This document shows positions 7,115 through 17,140 of a stretch of 64,000 nt of DNA, in pieces. Source of the DNA: Cyanocohniella sp. LLY. GTDB taxonomy: Bacteria; Cyanobacteriota; Cyanobacteriia; Cyanobacteriales; Nostocaceae. The position numbers and the translations under genes are program-made. The notes below the pieces were generated by a model. It had not been told where the DNA came from and searched no databases. It worked only from the letters and a program-made list of their open reading frames with translations. The DNA lies in NCBI GenBank assembly GCA_022241785.1, contig JAKOMP010000011.1:34024-98023 (forward strand), written 5' to 3'. The number at the start of each line of letters is the position of its first letter. The stretch's first letter is position 1.

Positions 7115-9439
7115 TTAAATAATGTGCAAAGGCAACTTGATGGTAAATGTAGATCCTTGTTGTTCACCTTTGCTGGCGGCCTGAATTGTTCCCCCATGCA
7201 GTTCTACTAAATGACGGGCGATCGCTAAACCTAGTCCTAATCCACCTTGTCTGTATGTACAATCTGCTTGATGATACCGTTCAAAAATATAAGGTAGAAA
7301 CTCAGGGCTGATGCCGATACCAGTGTCACTCACTGTGATTTGAGCGTATTTGTTAGTTGTCAAGGGGTTTTCTGGGACATCTATTATTGATAAGCAAATT
7401 GTCACCCGTCCCCCAGAGGGCGTGAATTTAATCGCGTTGGCAAGTAAATTACCTAAAACTTGTAGTAAGCGATTGATATCACCCATAATGGGTGGAAGAC
7501 ATTCATCAATGACAGACTCTAATTGGATGTTTTGAGCATTGGCGCTGGGGTAAGCAGTTTCTACCGCTGCTTTGACAAGGCTTGCTAAGTTGACTGAGGT
7601 GAGTTCTAACTGTAACTTGCCCCGCAGAATCCGGGACATATTCAACAAGTCTTCTAAAAGTTTTGCCTGAGACTGGGCGTTGCGTTCGATGGTTTCTAGG
7701 GCAACGTTTATAGTATCTGGATCTAATTGTCGAGTCCGCAACATTTGGGCCCAACCCAGAATCGCATTCAGAGGCGATCGCAGATCATGAGATACCATGG
7801 CCACAAATTCATCTTTGGTTTGGTTGGCTTTTTCAGCTGTCGCACGGGCAAGTTGTTCGAGTTGCAACAGTCGATCCCGTTCGGCTTCTAGTTGCTTGCG
7901 ATCGTTTATATCTGTGCCGGTGCCAAACCACTTAATGATTTTTCCCTGTTCATCTTTGATGGGTACACTTCTGACTAAATGCCAACAATAGCTGCCATCA
8001 CGTTTTTGATAGCGTATTTCTTGTGTATAAGTTTTTCCCTCCGACAAGGCTTGTGTCCATTCCAGCATGACTGACGGCAATTCTTCTGGATGGATAACTT
8101 TTGTCCAACCAAACCCTCTTGTTTCTTCAACTGTTTGCCCAGTTAATTCATACCATTGTTGATTGACATGTTCACATTCCCCTTGGATATTGCAAATCCA
8201 AACAATTTGCGGTATTACGTTGGATAAATAACGGTAGCGTTCTTCACTTTGGCGCAAAGCCGTTTCCGCACATTTGCGTTGGGTTAAGTCGAGAACAAAG
8301 CAGACGCTATAACCATCTTCTTGTCTGCCATCAATTAAAGCAATTCCTAATAAAATAGGTACACGAGTGCCATCTCTGCGAAAATACTCCTTTTCAAAGG
8401 GGGTACAAACGCCAGAGATTTGCAGTTCTCTAATTTTTTGCTGGTCAAGGTCATAGTATTCTGGCGGTGTCATGCCATCCCAGTGGATATTTCCTGCTTC
8501 CAGTTCTGCACGGCTATAACCAAACATGTCTAAAAAAGCATCGTTGGCTTCATAAATCTGACCGCTAAAGTTACCAAAATATACGCCCACTATATTGGAT
8601 TCCACAATGCGGCGGAACTTATTTTCACTTTTGTGTAATTCTGCTTCTGCTCGTTTTTTTGCGGTTACATCTCGCCAGGAAGCAACGAAGCCATCTTCCA
8701 TTTTAGTGATGCGAATATCAATAGCTCTGGCTGATTGCTGCTGACTATTCAAAGCAGTGTAAATTAGTGATTCTTTAACTACAGGCTGACTTGTTTCTAC
8801 TACTTGGCAACACTGATTAAATAAGCCACTTTCATGTAAATTAGGTAAAACATTGCACAGGTATTTACCCTGTAGTTCCTCATAACCCGTCTGACAAAAT
8901 TCACAAGCTGCGGCATTCATGTAATCCACGCGAAAGTGCAGGATTTGACCTGTATGATCACGCACAGATGAGAAAATGCCGAAGCAGTCTAGCATATTCT
9001 CCACAGAGGTACGAAACCGTTCCTCACTGCGTTGTAATTCCTGACTTAACTGAGCATTTTTAATGGCTGAATGCAGAGTTGAGCGCAAATGTTTACCAGT
9101 AGTTTGTCCTTTAACTAAATAATCTTGGACACCACTTTTCATCGCCTGTACAGCTAAGGCTTCGTTACCATAGCCAGTTAACATAATCACTGCTGGCATG
9201 GCTGTTTTTAACTGCTGTTTTAATTCTGCCAAAAATTCCAAACCATCCAAGTCTGGTAGCAAAAAATCTAATAAAATGGCATCGGGCTGAAATTGCTCAC
9301 ACAATGTCAAAGCGCCTTCTCCCGATTCTTCTTCGAGAATTGTGTAGCTGTGTTCCTGGTCTTGCAGCAGATAGCGACGATAAACCTGGCGGTCTTCAGG
9401 ACAATCATCGACGATTAAAACAGTCAGCGGTTGCGCCAT
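7115..9439 (-). CDS. REC-PAS-PAS-PAS hybrid sensor histidine kinase
   Basis: A 774-residue soluble kinase. Order: receiver domain (1-125) with phosphoacceptor Asp58 and conserved Lys in YLVKG; three PAS domains (about 145-265, 275-390, 395-520), the last two with typical PAC endings; HisKA with phospho-His551 in VSHDLRSPLN; HATPase with the N box (NLLANAIKFTP), DTGIG and GLGLGLAIA boxes. No membrane helices, so it is cytosolic. An N-terminal receiver suggests it receives phosphate from, or is tuned by, another kinase, and the upstream phytochrome is the obvious candidate. It starts 2 bp after the Rcp1-like regulator, so the two are surely cotranscribed. The PAS ligands are unknown. Confidence 0.88.
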   Translation of the reverse strand: MAQPLTVLIVDDCPEDRQVYRRYLLQDQEHSYTILEEESGEGALTLCEQFQPDAILLDFLLPDLDGLEFLAELKQQLKTAMPAVIMLTGYGNEALAVQAMKSGVQDYLVKGQTTGKHLRSTLHSAIKNAQLSQELQRSEERFRTSVENMLDCFGIFSSVRDHTGQILHFRVDYMNAAACEFCQTGYEELQGKYLCNVLPNLHESGLFNQCCQVVETSQPVVKESLIYTALNSQQQSARAIDIRITKMEDGFVASWRDVTAKKRAEAELHKSENKFRRIVESNIVGVYFGNFSGQIYEANDAFLDMFGYSRAELEAGNIHWDGMTPPEYYDLDQQKIRELQISGVCTPFEKEYFRRDGTRVPILLGIALIDGRQEDGYSVCFVLDLTQRKCAETALRQSEERYRYLSNVIPQIVWICNIQGECEHVNQQWYELTGQTVEETRGFGWTKVIHPEELPSVMLEWTQALSEGKTYTQEIRYQKRDGSYCWHLVRSVPIKDEQGKIIKWFGTGTDINDRKQLEAERDRLLQLEQLARATAEKANQTKDEFVAMVSHDLRSPLNAILGWAQMLRTRQLDPDTINVALETIERNAQSQAKLLEDLLNMSRILRGKLQLELTSVNLASLVKAAVETAYPSANAQNIQLESVIDECLPPIMGDINRLLQVLGNLLANAIKFTPSGGRVTICLSIIDVPENPLTTNKYAQITVSDTGIGISPEFLPYIFERYHQADCTYRQGGLGLGLAIARHLVELHGGTIQAASKGEQQGSTFTIKLPLHII

Positions 9440-9441
9440 AA

Positions 9442-9897
9442 CTACTTGCTAACAGCATCAGGGAGTATTACTATATCTAACCAATAAGTGATGAAGCTTT
9501 GAATAGTTTCGACTAATCTATTAATATCAATTGGTTTAAGCATATAACTAGCAACGCAACATCGGTAACAAATTTCGATATCTTTAGGGTTAGAAGAAGT
9601 AGTAAATACAACTACGGGGATATGTTGCAAATCTTCATCTTGCTTGATTTGTTCTAAAATTTCTCTGCCATCGGTTCCTGGTAAATTCAAATCGAGTAAA
9701 ATAATTGAGGGACGGGGAGCTTTTTGCCTATCTTTGTAAGACCCGTTATGGTAAAGGAAGTCTAGTGCTTCATCGCCATCGGTGCAACGAAAAATGGGAT
9801 TGACAACCGCTTGTTTTTTCATCACTCGGCATAACGCTTCAAAGTCTTCGTCACTATCTTCAATTACCAGCAAAGTTCGGGTAGGATTACCAATCAT
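9442..9897 (-). CDS. Rcp1-type phytochrome response regulator (single receiver)
   Basis: A 151-residue stand-alone receiver domain with acidic pocket E13-D14, phosphoacceptor Asp69 in ILLDLNLPG, the conserved Thr in VVFTTSS and Lys in MLKPID. The [13 protein letters not shown] segment and the long alpha4 region match the Rcp1/RcpA/RcpB regulators that take phosphate from cyanobacterial phytochromes. The ATG immediately follows the TGA of the phytochrome gene (TGAATG), which indicates translational coupling. No output domain is present, so it must act through a partner, perhaps the receiver-bearing kinase downstream. Confidence 0.88.
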   Translation of the reverse strand: MIGNPTRTLLVIEDSDEDFEALCRVMKKQAVVNPIFRCTDGDEALDFLYHNGSYKDRQKAPRPSIILLDLNLPGTDGREILEQIKQDEDLQHIPVVVFTTSSNPKDIEICYRCCVASYMLKPIDINRLVETIQSFITYWLDIVILPDAVSK

Positions 9898-12156
9898 TCA
9901 GCCCACTCCCTGTAACGTGAAATAGAAAGTACTACCTTCCCCGTAGGTTGACTCTACCCAAATTTTACCGCCATGTCGTTCCACAATTTTTTTGGCAATG
10001 GTTAATCCTGCCCCAGTACCACCACCATATTTATTGGGCCCATGCAGTCGTTTGAAGATCCGGAAAATTGAATCAAAATGCTTTTCTTTAATACCAATGC
10101 CATTATCTCGCACGTAGAATGTGATTGGTGCTAATGACTCGTCAATGTAGCCAATTTCAATGATTTTCTTGGCTTTATCGTTGTATTTAATCGAGTTAGC
10201 AATCAAATTGTTAAAGACTTCGCCCACCTGGACGCGATCGCAATACACTGTTGGTAGCGATCGCGGAATTTGAATCTCTACTTGCATCTGTTCAATGCGG
10301 GCGCTCAATAAGTCTAAACTGCGATTGACTAGATGATTCAGGTCTGTTTGCTGCATGGAAAGGTCTACCCTTCCTAAGCGGGAAAAATGCAGCAGCGAAT
10401 CGATTAAATCTTCCATGCGTTGGGTAAGACGAATCAATGTTTGTAATTTGGTCTTACCTTCTGCGTTAAGAGTGTCGCCGTAATCTTCAATTAGGAAGTT
10501 AGAGTAATTATGAATCCCGCGCAGTGGTTCTTTTAAGTCATGGGAAGCAATGTAGGCAAAAGCATCTAGTTCGTGGTTACTGCGTTCTAGTTCGATATTT
10601 AGCTGTGCTAGTTCATCTGCTTTTCGCAACACTATGCCAATAATTGCGCTTCTTAATTCCAGGGCTGCATTCAGTTCATAAGGTTTCCAGGGCAGTGATT
10701 TTAATAGTACTGTCTCTTTCCATAATGCAAAGGATTTGCGGGGCGATAAGCGCACGCTACCATTAGATTTTACTTCTACAGGTTTATTCGGATTTCCACC
10801 CCAATCGATAGTTCGTACTACTTCTGGTCGAAACCACAAAACATAGTTTTTTTGACTTTTGGAGATGGAAAATGCCATCAAACCGCTAGCAACATCCCGC
10901 AATTTTTCTGCCTCTGGGTAAATTTGTGATAGTGAATCAGTGCAGAAAATCTCTTCATGTAGGTTTTGATTAATCCATTCCACTAAATCTTGAATATCCT
11001 GTTGTTCAGGAGTAATACCAATTGTAAAATAGTTGCCATTAAAACAAATTGCTGCTCCTTGAGCATTGACCAGATTGAGTATATTTGGTTGGTTATTAAT
11101 TAAACCGTCAACGAAGTTATTTTCTAATGACATATACTCCACTAACTTGGAATGGTCAGATTTCACTTGTATTTTTGCTTCCACATCTTCACTATCTTCT
11201 TTTGCCGCCATTTCTAAAGATGTCATGTGACCTAAAAATTCACAGGCATTACGAATTTCATAAGGAATATATTTAGGTGTTTGATGATGACAAGCAATTA
11301 ATCCCCACAATTTTTTGTCTTTCATAATGGAAATTGACATAGATGCCGTCACGCCCATATTGTGCATGTACTCCACATGTAAAGGTGACACACTCCGCAA
11401 GACTGACCTGCTTAAATCTACGGGTTGGTCAGTCAAAGGATTATTTGTGGGTATAATTTCCGCAGGCTGATAGTGAGCATTTGGTATTAATCTCAGCCAG
11501 TTTTGGCTATAAAGTTTTCTCGCTTGTGTAGGAATATCGGAAGCAGGGTAATGCAAGCCTAAGTAAGCTGTGAGATATTCCGGCTTTTCTTCAGCAATCA
11601 CTTTTCCATCCCAATTTTCATCAAAGCGATACAGCATTACCCGGTCAAAGCCAGTAATTTTCTGCACTTCTTTCACAAGTATCTGACTAATTTCGGCTAA
11701 ATTAGATGCAGACTGTAGCTTGGACATGACCATTTTTACTAAATGGTAAAACTTAAAAAAAGTATTACTTTTTTCTGAATATCTGGGTTCTAACTCTAAA
11801 ATTAAAGTTTCAGCAGAACGGTGGAGAATACCATCACAATGTACTAATTTATGATTGTGATTTATGGTAAACTCAATAGGGTTGACAATTGGTAAATCAT
11901 CTTGAGATAAAGAATCTTTTAATAACTTAATTTGGTCTGCTTCGAGTAAACAGCTTAAATTTTTATTTAGTAAATCTTCGGGGTTTAAACCAAATAATTT
12001 CCCTGTATTGTTACTAATTTGTAAAATAGTTAAATCTGCTTCTTTTAGTGCTAAAAGAACTCCATGAGGCTGAATAGAACCAGGAATATGAATTTGCTCT
12101 CTATTACAGTTGCTCAGATCAACTTGGAAAGGAATGGTAATATCATTACTACTCAT
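9898..12156 (-). CDS. bphP: Biliverdin-type bacteriophytochrome histidine kinase (CphB/AphB-like)
   Basis: A red/far-red photoreceptor kinase of 752 residues: PAS (about 20-120), GAF (about 145-315) with PASDIP at 204-209, PHY (about 330-510), HisKA with His539 (IASHDLKEPLRG) and HATPase. Cys17 lies just before REQIHIPGSIQPHG, the biliverdin attachment site of bacteriophytochromes. The GAF position that is Cys259 in Cph1 is Leu259, followed by the conserved His260. This is the arrangement of Calothrix CphB rather than phycocyanobilin-binding CphA. The usual output partner, an Rcp-type regulator, directly follows. No heme oxygenase gene lies in the window, so biliverdin must come from elsewhere. 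Confidence 0.9.
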   Translation of the reverse strand: MSSNDITIPFQVDLSNCNREQIHIPGSIQPHGVLLALKEADLTILQISNNTGKLFGLNPEDLLNKNLSCLLEADQIKLLKDSLSQDDLPIVNPIEFTINHNHKLVHCDGILHRSAETLILELEPRYSEKSNTFFKFYHLVKMVMSKLQSASNLAEISQILVKEVQKITGFDRVMLYRFDENWDGKVIAEEKPEYLTAYLGLHYPASDIPTQARKLYSQNWLRLIPNAHYQPAEIIPTNNPLTDQPVDLSRSVLRSVSPLHVEYMHNMGVTASMSISIMKDKKLWGLIACHHQTPKYIPYEIRNACEFLGHMTSLEMAAKEDSEDVEAKIQVKSDHSKLVEYMSLENNFVDGLINNQPNILNLVNAQGAAICFNGNYFTIGITPEQQDIQDLVEWINQNLHEEIFCTDSLSQIYPEAEKLRDVASGLMAFSISKSQKNYVLWFRPEVVRTIDWGGNPNKPVEVKSNGSVRLSPRKSFALWKETVLLKSLPWKPYELNAALELRSAIIGIVLRKADELAQLNIELERSNHELDAFAYIASHDLKEPLRGIHNYSNFLIEDYGDTLNAEGKTKLQTLIRLTQRMEDLIDSLLHFSRLGRVDLSMQQTDLNHLVNRSLDLLSARIEQMQVEIQIPRSLPTVYCDRVQVGEVFNNLIANSIKYNDKAKKIIEIGYIDESLAPITFYVRDNGIGIKEKHFDSIFRIFKRLHGPNKYGGGTGAGLTIAKKIVERHGGKIWVESTYGEGSTFYFTLQGVG

Positions 12157-12619
12157 AGTTAAGTCCTATAAATTACCAGTAGCCTTGAGGCTGCCTCTAA
12201 TGTGTTGATTTAGCTATCGTGTTTAATTTTTTAAATTCCTCTTATGCCTGAATAGTCACCCATTCCAGGATAACTATAAGTACAAACATAATTAATCACA
12301 TCTGTACTATTGATTCGTCAGTTTCTGCTTGCATGGTTCACAATTGATTTGAAATTGCTGTATTTTCGCATAAATATCTATTTACAATAGTATGAAAAAA
12401 GTTAACAAAAAGTTAAGCTAAGTAACGATTTTAGAAAATTTATTAAAAGTAGCTTCTAATACAAAAAATAGATTTAGGCATATTTGCGTGAGCAAGTTAC
12501 CCCAATATCTGTTATTGGGCTGATTCCAGGAAATCATTGGTGGTAAAAAAAACACGCGATCGCAGTACAATTGCCATTGGCAGGGTGTGTATGACAAAAC
12601 CAGCTGATCGTTAGCCAAA
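12157..12619. other. Divergent intergenic region, phytochrome operon / response regulator
   Basis: 463 bp, AT-rich, between the minus-strand phytochrome operon and the plus-strand response regulator. It must hold both promoters. No convincing operator, RNA or coding frame was recognised; the one open frame in it is not protein-like. Confidence 0.4.
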
Positions 12620-13072
12620 ATGATTACTTTTCCGACCAATATGGAAGAAGTTACACAAAATTCTTTAGTTCTTGCTGGCTTACGCCTTCTTGTAGCAGAT
12701 GATGATGATGATAGTCGCTTTTACATCACCACTGTCTTAGAAGGAGATGGAGCCATAGTTAACACAGTGGCATCAGCAACCGAGGCTCTAGACCTGCTAC
12801 CCGAATGGCAACCTGATGTTTTTATCTGTGATATTGCTATGCCTGGGGAAGATGGCTATAGTCTGATTCGCAAAGTGCGAGCGTTAAAGCCAGACCACGT
12901 TGGACAAGTGTTAGCAGTTGCTTTAACTGCCTATGCTGATAGTGAGGATCGCATCCGTGCCTTAGAGGCTGGCTTTCAAATTCATGTGGCTAAACCCATT
13001 GACCCAGGAACATTAGTTGAGACTATCGCTAACTTGATGGACACTAGCAATCCTCAGCACCGCAAATCGTAA
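12620..13072 (+). CDS. Stand-alone response regulator (CheY-like receiver)
   Basis: A 150-residue receiver domain with an unusually acidic pocket (VADDDDDSR, 25-33), phosphoacceptor Asp71 in ICDIAMPGEDGY, conserved Thr in ALTAYA and Lys in VAKPID. No output domain. It resembles the receiver modules at the ends of cyanobacterial hybrid kinases. It is read away from the phytochrome operon and could join the same relay. The start may be this ATG or the Met eight codons in, as neither has a clear ribosome site. It ends 8 bp from the convergent cation exporter gene. Confidence 0.8.
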   Translation: MITFPTNMEEVTQNSLVLAGLRLLVADDDDDSRFYITTVLEGDGAIVNTVASATEALDLLPEWQPDVFICDIAMPGEDGYSLIRKVRALKPDHVGQVLAVALTAYADSEDRIRALEAGFQIHVAKPIDPGTLVETIANLMDTSNPQHRKS

Positions 13073-13080
13073 TGGTGCTG

Positions 13081-13983
13081 CTAATTTGCACCAGACTCAA
13101 AGCTAATTTTCTCGGACTGATATGTTGGTGGCTCGACATGAATTAAAATCCTGGCAGGGCTGAAACGTTGTTTTAGTCGGCTTTCTACTTCTTCTGTAAT
13201 AGAGTGGGCAGTTTCTACATCTGGTGCATTAACGATTAAATGCATTTCAATGAAAACTTGGCGGCCCACAACACCCCGGGAGGCAATGTCATGACAATTA
13301 ATCACGCCAGGAACAGCGGTAGCGATGGCATGAATCGTTTCTGGTGCGATGGCCATTTGATCTACAAGCCAAGGTAAATTGCTTTTTAACACTGACCAAC
13401 CGCTCCAAAACACTAACAAAGCCACAGGAAAAGCTAACACTACATCCAGCCATTGATAACCTAGCCAAACTCCTATCAAACCGCCAATTACAGTGATGGT
13501 TACCCAAACATCGCTCATGGTGTGTGTAGCATCGGCCAACAAAATGGCGCTACCTACACGCTTACCTACCCCACGTTCATAAAACGCCACAAAAATATTT
13601 ACACCCAAGACAATCAGCAATAACCACAATTCCACTGGGGATATGTTCACAGGTTCACTACCCTGAATAATCCGCTCAACGGCACCTTGGAAAATTTGCC
13701 AGCAGGCGATGGCCAAAAAGGCGGCAATTCCCAAAGCTCCCACAGCTTCAAATTTCTGGTGTCCATAAGGATGCTCACGATCTGGGTGGGGGGAAGAATA
13801 TCTACTAGCAATTAACCCTAAAACGTTGTTAGCGCCATCGGTCACACTATGCAAGGCATCAGCTAACAAGCTTAAAGAACCTGTCACATACCCCAAAAAT
13901 CCTTTCAATGCGATCACCAACAGGTTAAGGAATAGGGTGATTATTAAAACTTTTCGAACTTCCGTACGGTTGTCATAAGTCAT
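13081..13983 (-). CDS. Cation diffusion facilitator (CDF) divalent metal exporter
   Basis: A 300-residue inner-membrane antiporter that expels divalent cations such as Zn2+, Fe2+, Co2+ or Mn2+ in exchange for protons. Six membrane helices fit about residues 12-205. The metal site is visible as LLADALHSVTDG (helix 2, D-x3-D/H pattern) and LLADATHTMSD (helix 5). HPDREHPYGHQKFE lies in the loop after helix 2, and the cytosolic C-terminal domain (about 210-290) contains HDIASR and HLIV. The length is typical. Metal specificity cannot be assigned. The ATG at 13983 matches the family start (hydrophilic KVLIITL lead). Confidence 0.88.
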   Translation of the reverse strand: MTYDNRTEVRKVLIITLFLNLLVIALKGFLGYVTGSLSLLADALHSVTDGANNVLGLIASRYSSPHPDREHPYGHQKFEAVGALGIAAFLAIACWQIFQGAVERIIQGSEPVNISPVELWLLLIVLGVNIFVAFYERGVGKRVGSAILLADATHTMSDVWVTITVIGGLIGVWLGYQWLDVVLAFPVALLVFWSGWSVLKSNLPWLVDQMAIAPETIHAIATAVPGVINCHDIASRGVVGRQVFIEMHLIVNAPDVETAHSITEEVESRLKQRFSPARILIHVEPPTYQSEKISFESGAN

Positions 13984-14348
13984 AGAGTATTTACCATTAG
14001 TTTCTATGACTTCTAATGTTAAACTTAAAACTCTGATTCAGTGTATCAAAGTCTTACGCAGTCGGGATTATATCTCTCTGTAGGCTCTAATTTTTTCCTA
14101 GTTTAGTGAGATTATTTGTAATTAAAATTTTCTCTAACCCTAATATTAGGTAGGCGATCGCCATACCAATCACAGCATATTATTATCATTAATGGTAGTA
14201 AATTTCGGTATGAAGTTTTTCTAGTAAGTTCACACCACCATGTCAAAAAATTTCAGTCATGTAGGAAACCTAGATCCTTGGTAAATCGAATAGGAGTCCT
14301 CTATTCCGGTAACATAGGTAATTATCAATCAGTCTTCATTAATAACTC
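13984..14348. other. Intergenic region with HIP1 site
   Basis: 365 bp between divergent genes. It contains one HIP1 octamer-like GGCGATCGCC near 14153 and AT-rich stretches, with no gene or structured RNA recognised. Confidence 0.4.
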
Positions 14349-14699
14349 ATGTCTTCAACTCCTCTGACACTGAATCTGGTTGAAGGTTCTGTCACCTTCA
14401 GTTTTTCACCCCAGGCAGCACGGGAATTAAAGGCAGCAACCGATCAATTAATAATGCGGCTCAAAGCAGTTGCTACTAAACAGACTCCCACCGGTAAAGC
14501 TACCCCCCAACCCCCTCTAGAGTATCGTTACACTGGTGACGTTTTTTTAGAAGTATTCTGTAATCCCAATATTTGGCCTACTCCCTTTGCCGCTAAAGTC
14601 CTACTGACTATCCGCGATGTTAACATTCGCTTAACTACAGAAGCTGAACTCACCAGAATGATTGAAGATGTCAACCAGTATTTAGAACAAGTAGGGTAA
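14349..14699 (+). CDS. Conserved hypothetical cyanobacterial protein
   Basis: A 116-residue soluble protein. It begins with a beta-strand-rich segment (LTLNLVEGSVTFSFSP), then a helix, a short Pro/Thr-rich linker (about 46-58) and a C-terminal part with GDVFLEVFCNPNIWPTPFAAKVLLTIRD cut by one helix. No membrane segment, signal peptide or catalytic motif. It looks like a real gene from codon use and compact alpha/beta pattern, but I do not recognise the family. Confidence 0.65.
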   Translation: MSSTPLTLNLVEGSVTFSFSPQAARELKAATDQLIMRLKAVATKQTPTGKATPQPPLEYRYTGDVFLEVFCNPNIWPTPFAAKVLLTIRDVNIRLTTEAELTRMIEDVNQYLEQVG

Positions 14700-14885
14700 T
14701 TGAGGATTGGGAATTTATTCTTTACTGAGATTTGAAATCAAAAATTAAGTTATTTATGATACATTAACTTTACAAAAGTAAATGTCAGTAATGTTCACGT
14801 GTGAAACAAGTCTCAGGAAAATACTCTCTGAAAAACTACCGAGGCAGTTTAACACGTTAAGCTACCTCGGCCAGTTAATCTACAT

Positions 14886-15041
14886 TAACGTGAGTTCGAT
14901 GACCTCTCCCCAACCCCTCTCCGACGCAGAGAGGGGCTTAAATATATTGAAATATCAACAAAAAATAAAGCTTTTGAAGCCTCTCTCCTTGTAGGGGAGA
15001 GGTTTGGAGAGGGGTTTTTAAAATTCGTCGAACTCACATTA
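14886..15041. mobile_element. 156-bp MITE-like element with terminal inverted repeats
   Basis: The ends are imperfect inverted repeats: TAACGTGAGTTCGATGA at the left and the complement of TAATGTGAGTTCGACGA at the right. Inner arms pair again (CCTCTCCCCAACCCCTCTCC with the complementary right arm). The whole unit can fold into a long hairpin. No transposase frame; open frames through it are artefacts. A target duplication is not clear. Confidence 0.55.
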
Positions 15042-15295
15042 CATTAGACGTTAAAGTTATGGCTACAGATTGAGATCATAACTTGCATCTATGTGTTATG
15101 GATTGAAAAATTGTATAATTTGAGACTTTAAAGCTTTTGCGTTAAGGAAACATCTGAAAATTCTGGATCGGGAAATAGGTATTAACACCAAAGATCATCC
15201 ATCAAATTAGTCATACTATTGTTAGTTGTCAAATCGAGACATCCAAAATAAACTCCCAATCCAAAATCTGAAATCACATCCTGATTACATCCTGA

Positions 15296-15541
15296 TTAAT
15301 CGTTATCCCATTGTTCACGACCAATCAAATCGCCAATGCGATCGCGTAATAAGAAGTCACATTTTTCTAACTCACATTCAACGCAAACCCACTCTCTCGC
15401 GGGGATATATTGGCAGAGTGTATATATTGGCTGTTGTCGGCTAACCATCCCTTTTTGCACCAGTCGGCGTGCTTCGTCTTGGATGATATCCAACGAATAG
15501 TAAGAGGAGTAGTTGATAGAAGGCACCGTATTGACACTCAT
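15296..15541 (-). CDS. DUF4327 family protein
   Basis: An 81-residue protein matching the small cyanobacterial DUF4327 family: SLDIIQDEARRLVQKG, then VSRQQPIYTLCQYIP, REWVCVECELEK and a closing LLRDRIGDLIG. Function unknown. It is soluble, and four cysteines are scattered through the middle without a clear metal-site spacing. The length is normal. A 1 kb gap lies upstream. Confidence 0.8.
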   Translation of the reverse strand: MSVNTVPSINYSSYYSLDIIQDEARRLVQKGMVSRQQPIYTLCQYIPAREWVCVECELEKCDFLLRDRIGDLIGREQWDND

Positions 15542-16598
15542 GGTTGTTACTCACAAATTTACACGTAGATAGTATTCCCATTAATTACGGGGAACAAACA
15601 CAGCAGGGATGAGACTTGTGGCTAGGGTTTTGTAGTTTGCTATACGGAACTAATTCCATTTTGACGCTATACACCTTCAAATTATCTAAAGAAATGTTAA
15701 CTTTGTCAAAGTTCCCTGACATTATCGACAATTGCATCTAATTATCGAATTTTATGGTAATTAACTTAACCGTAGGGCAAAATAAATTAATTTGAATTTA
15801 AGAGTGATCAAAGTCTTGCTGCTGTTGATTGTCGGCATAGTTGTTTGGCCAAGAATATTTCATTTAGGAGCTTGCTCATGTCTTAAATCATCACTATAAA
15901 GCCCTGATTCAGTAGTTGTGGTATTTGTTCATGATCAAATATTTCAGAATTTTTAGGATGACAATCGGTATAAACTATGGCAAAACATCAGGGCTAAGTT
16001 ACACTACAAAAACCTCAAAAGTGATATCTGTTAATCTTTTCTTAAAAAATTAGACTATATTTTTGGTGAATTACAGCCCTGTGGATAAATATCATACTCC
16101 GGGTAAAAACCTGAGACAGAATAGAATCCTGTGGCTCTATGCTCAGATTAGCAGTAGTTTAGGCAAGGAATGTGCCAATTTGAGTCAAACAATTTAAGAT
16201 TTTAGATTGACCCCACAGATAAACCTAGTACGTTAGGTTTTCTGACTTCACGGCGGTACTCAAGGATTGGACGAGTGAGGAATTATTGGGCAAAAAGCTT
16301 TTATTTGGGATTTGTGAACTTTTTGATAGAGTATCTCTATTTAAGTCGTACTCTTTTAGCCTCTAGTACTCTGCGGCGTAAATAAACAAACCAGTTGAAA
16401 TCAATGAAAAGCTTATAGAATAAACTTTTTGACTTTTGACTTTTGACTTTTGACTTTTGACTTTTGACTTCCGCGCAGCGGTACTAGCCCCTTCTCCCAT
16501 ACTCATATTGAAACAGACGTGATTAGATCGCGTCTGTAAACTGCTTGGCGAATTCTCTGGAATTGAATTGTTCTAAAGTTACATTGTTACAGGGTTAC
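15542..16598. other. Long non-coding gap (1.06 kb)
   Basis: No credible gene. It holds an inverted repeat AGCCCTGAT (15900-15908) / ATCAGGGCT (15987-15995) that could be the remains of a small element, and the heptamer array at 16431-16470. A small RNA is possible, but nothing identifies one. Confidence 0.5.
16431..16470. repeat. Heptanucleotide tandem repeat, (GACTTTT) about 5.7 copies
   Basis: Five perfect GACTTTT units and a partial sixth. This is the short tandemly repeated heptamer class found between genes in heterocystous cyanobacteria. Confidence 0.85.
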
Positions 16599-17015
16599 TT
16601 ATTGGGCAGTTTCATCATCTTCATCGCTAGTATTCTCGGCTACTGTCATATTTGCAGGCGATCGCTCATCCTGGAGTTTGTTCAACAGCGTCAGCACTTT
16701 AGTACCGCGTTCTAAAGAATCGTCTTCAATAAAAATCACTTCTGGTGTCCGACGTAATCTCACCCGCGAACCAAGTCCACTACGCACAAAACCTGTGGCG
16801 GACTTCAACCCTGCCATTGTTTCTGCTTTGGCTTCCTCTGTACCATAAATACTGACGTAGATTTTGGCATGTTGTAAGTCACCAGACACATCTACATCTG
16901 TAACACTGACCATTCCTGCACCCACACGATCATCTTTAATACCGTGGAGTAGCATTTGGCTAACTTCCCGTTTAATTAATTCAGCAACTCGGGAAATGCG
17001 GCGATTTGTAGCCAT
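16599..17015 (-). CDS. rbfA: Ribosome-binding factor A
   Basis: RbfA binds the free 30S subunit and helps mature the 5' end of 16S rRNA; it is needed in the cold. The 138-residue protein has the N-terminal [18 protein letters not shown] helix and the KH-like core with [18 protein letters not shown], ending in an acidic tail. The ATG at 17015 is chosen over a GTG six codons upstream because an AGGAGG site lies 9 nt before it. A DUF751 gene lies 125 bp upstream on the same strand. Confidence 0.92.
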   Translation of the reverse strand: MATNRRISRVAELIKREVSQMLLHGIKDDRVGAGMVSVTDVDVSGDLQHAKIYVSIYGTEEAKAETMAGLKSATGFVRSGLGSRVRLRRTPEVIFIEDDSLERGTKVLTLLNKLQDERSPANMTVAENTSDEDDETAQ

Positions 17016-17140
17016 AAGATTCTGCCTCCTCACAGAGGTTGTAGGACATAAACAAAAATATAACTTGGGGAGAACAGAGCTTGACGCACACAGCGCCCCC
17101 AGCCACTGTCTGTGGGTTAAGTACCCGACATAGCCCTAGT

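Noticed and set aside
14782..14994. 70-codon open frame
   Set aside because: It runs through the 14886-15041 inverted-repeat element; composition is that of the repeat.
15900..15995. Inverted repeat AGCCCTGAT/ATCAGGGCT as an insertion sequence end
   Set aside because: No transposase frame and only 9 bp; too weak to call a mobile element.
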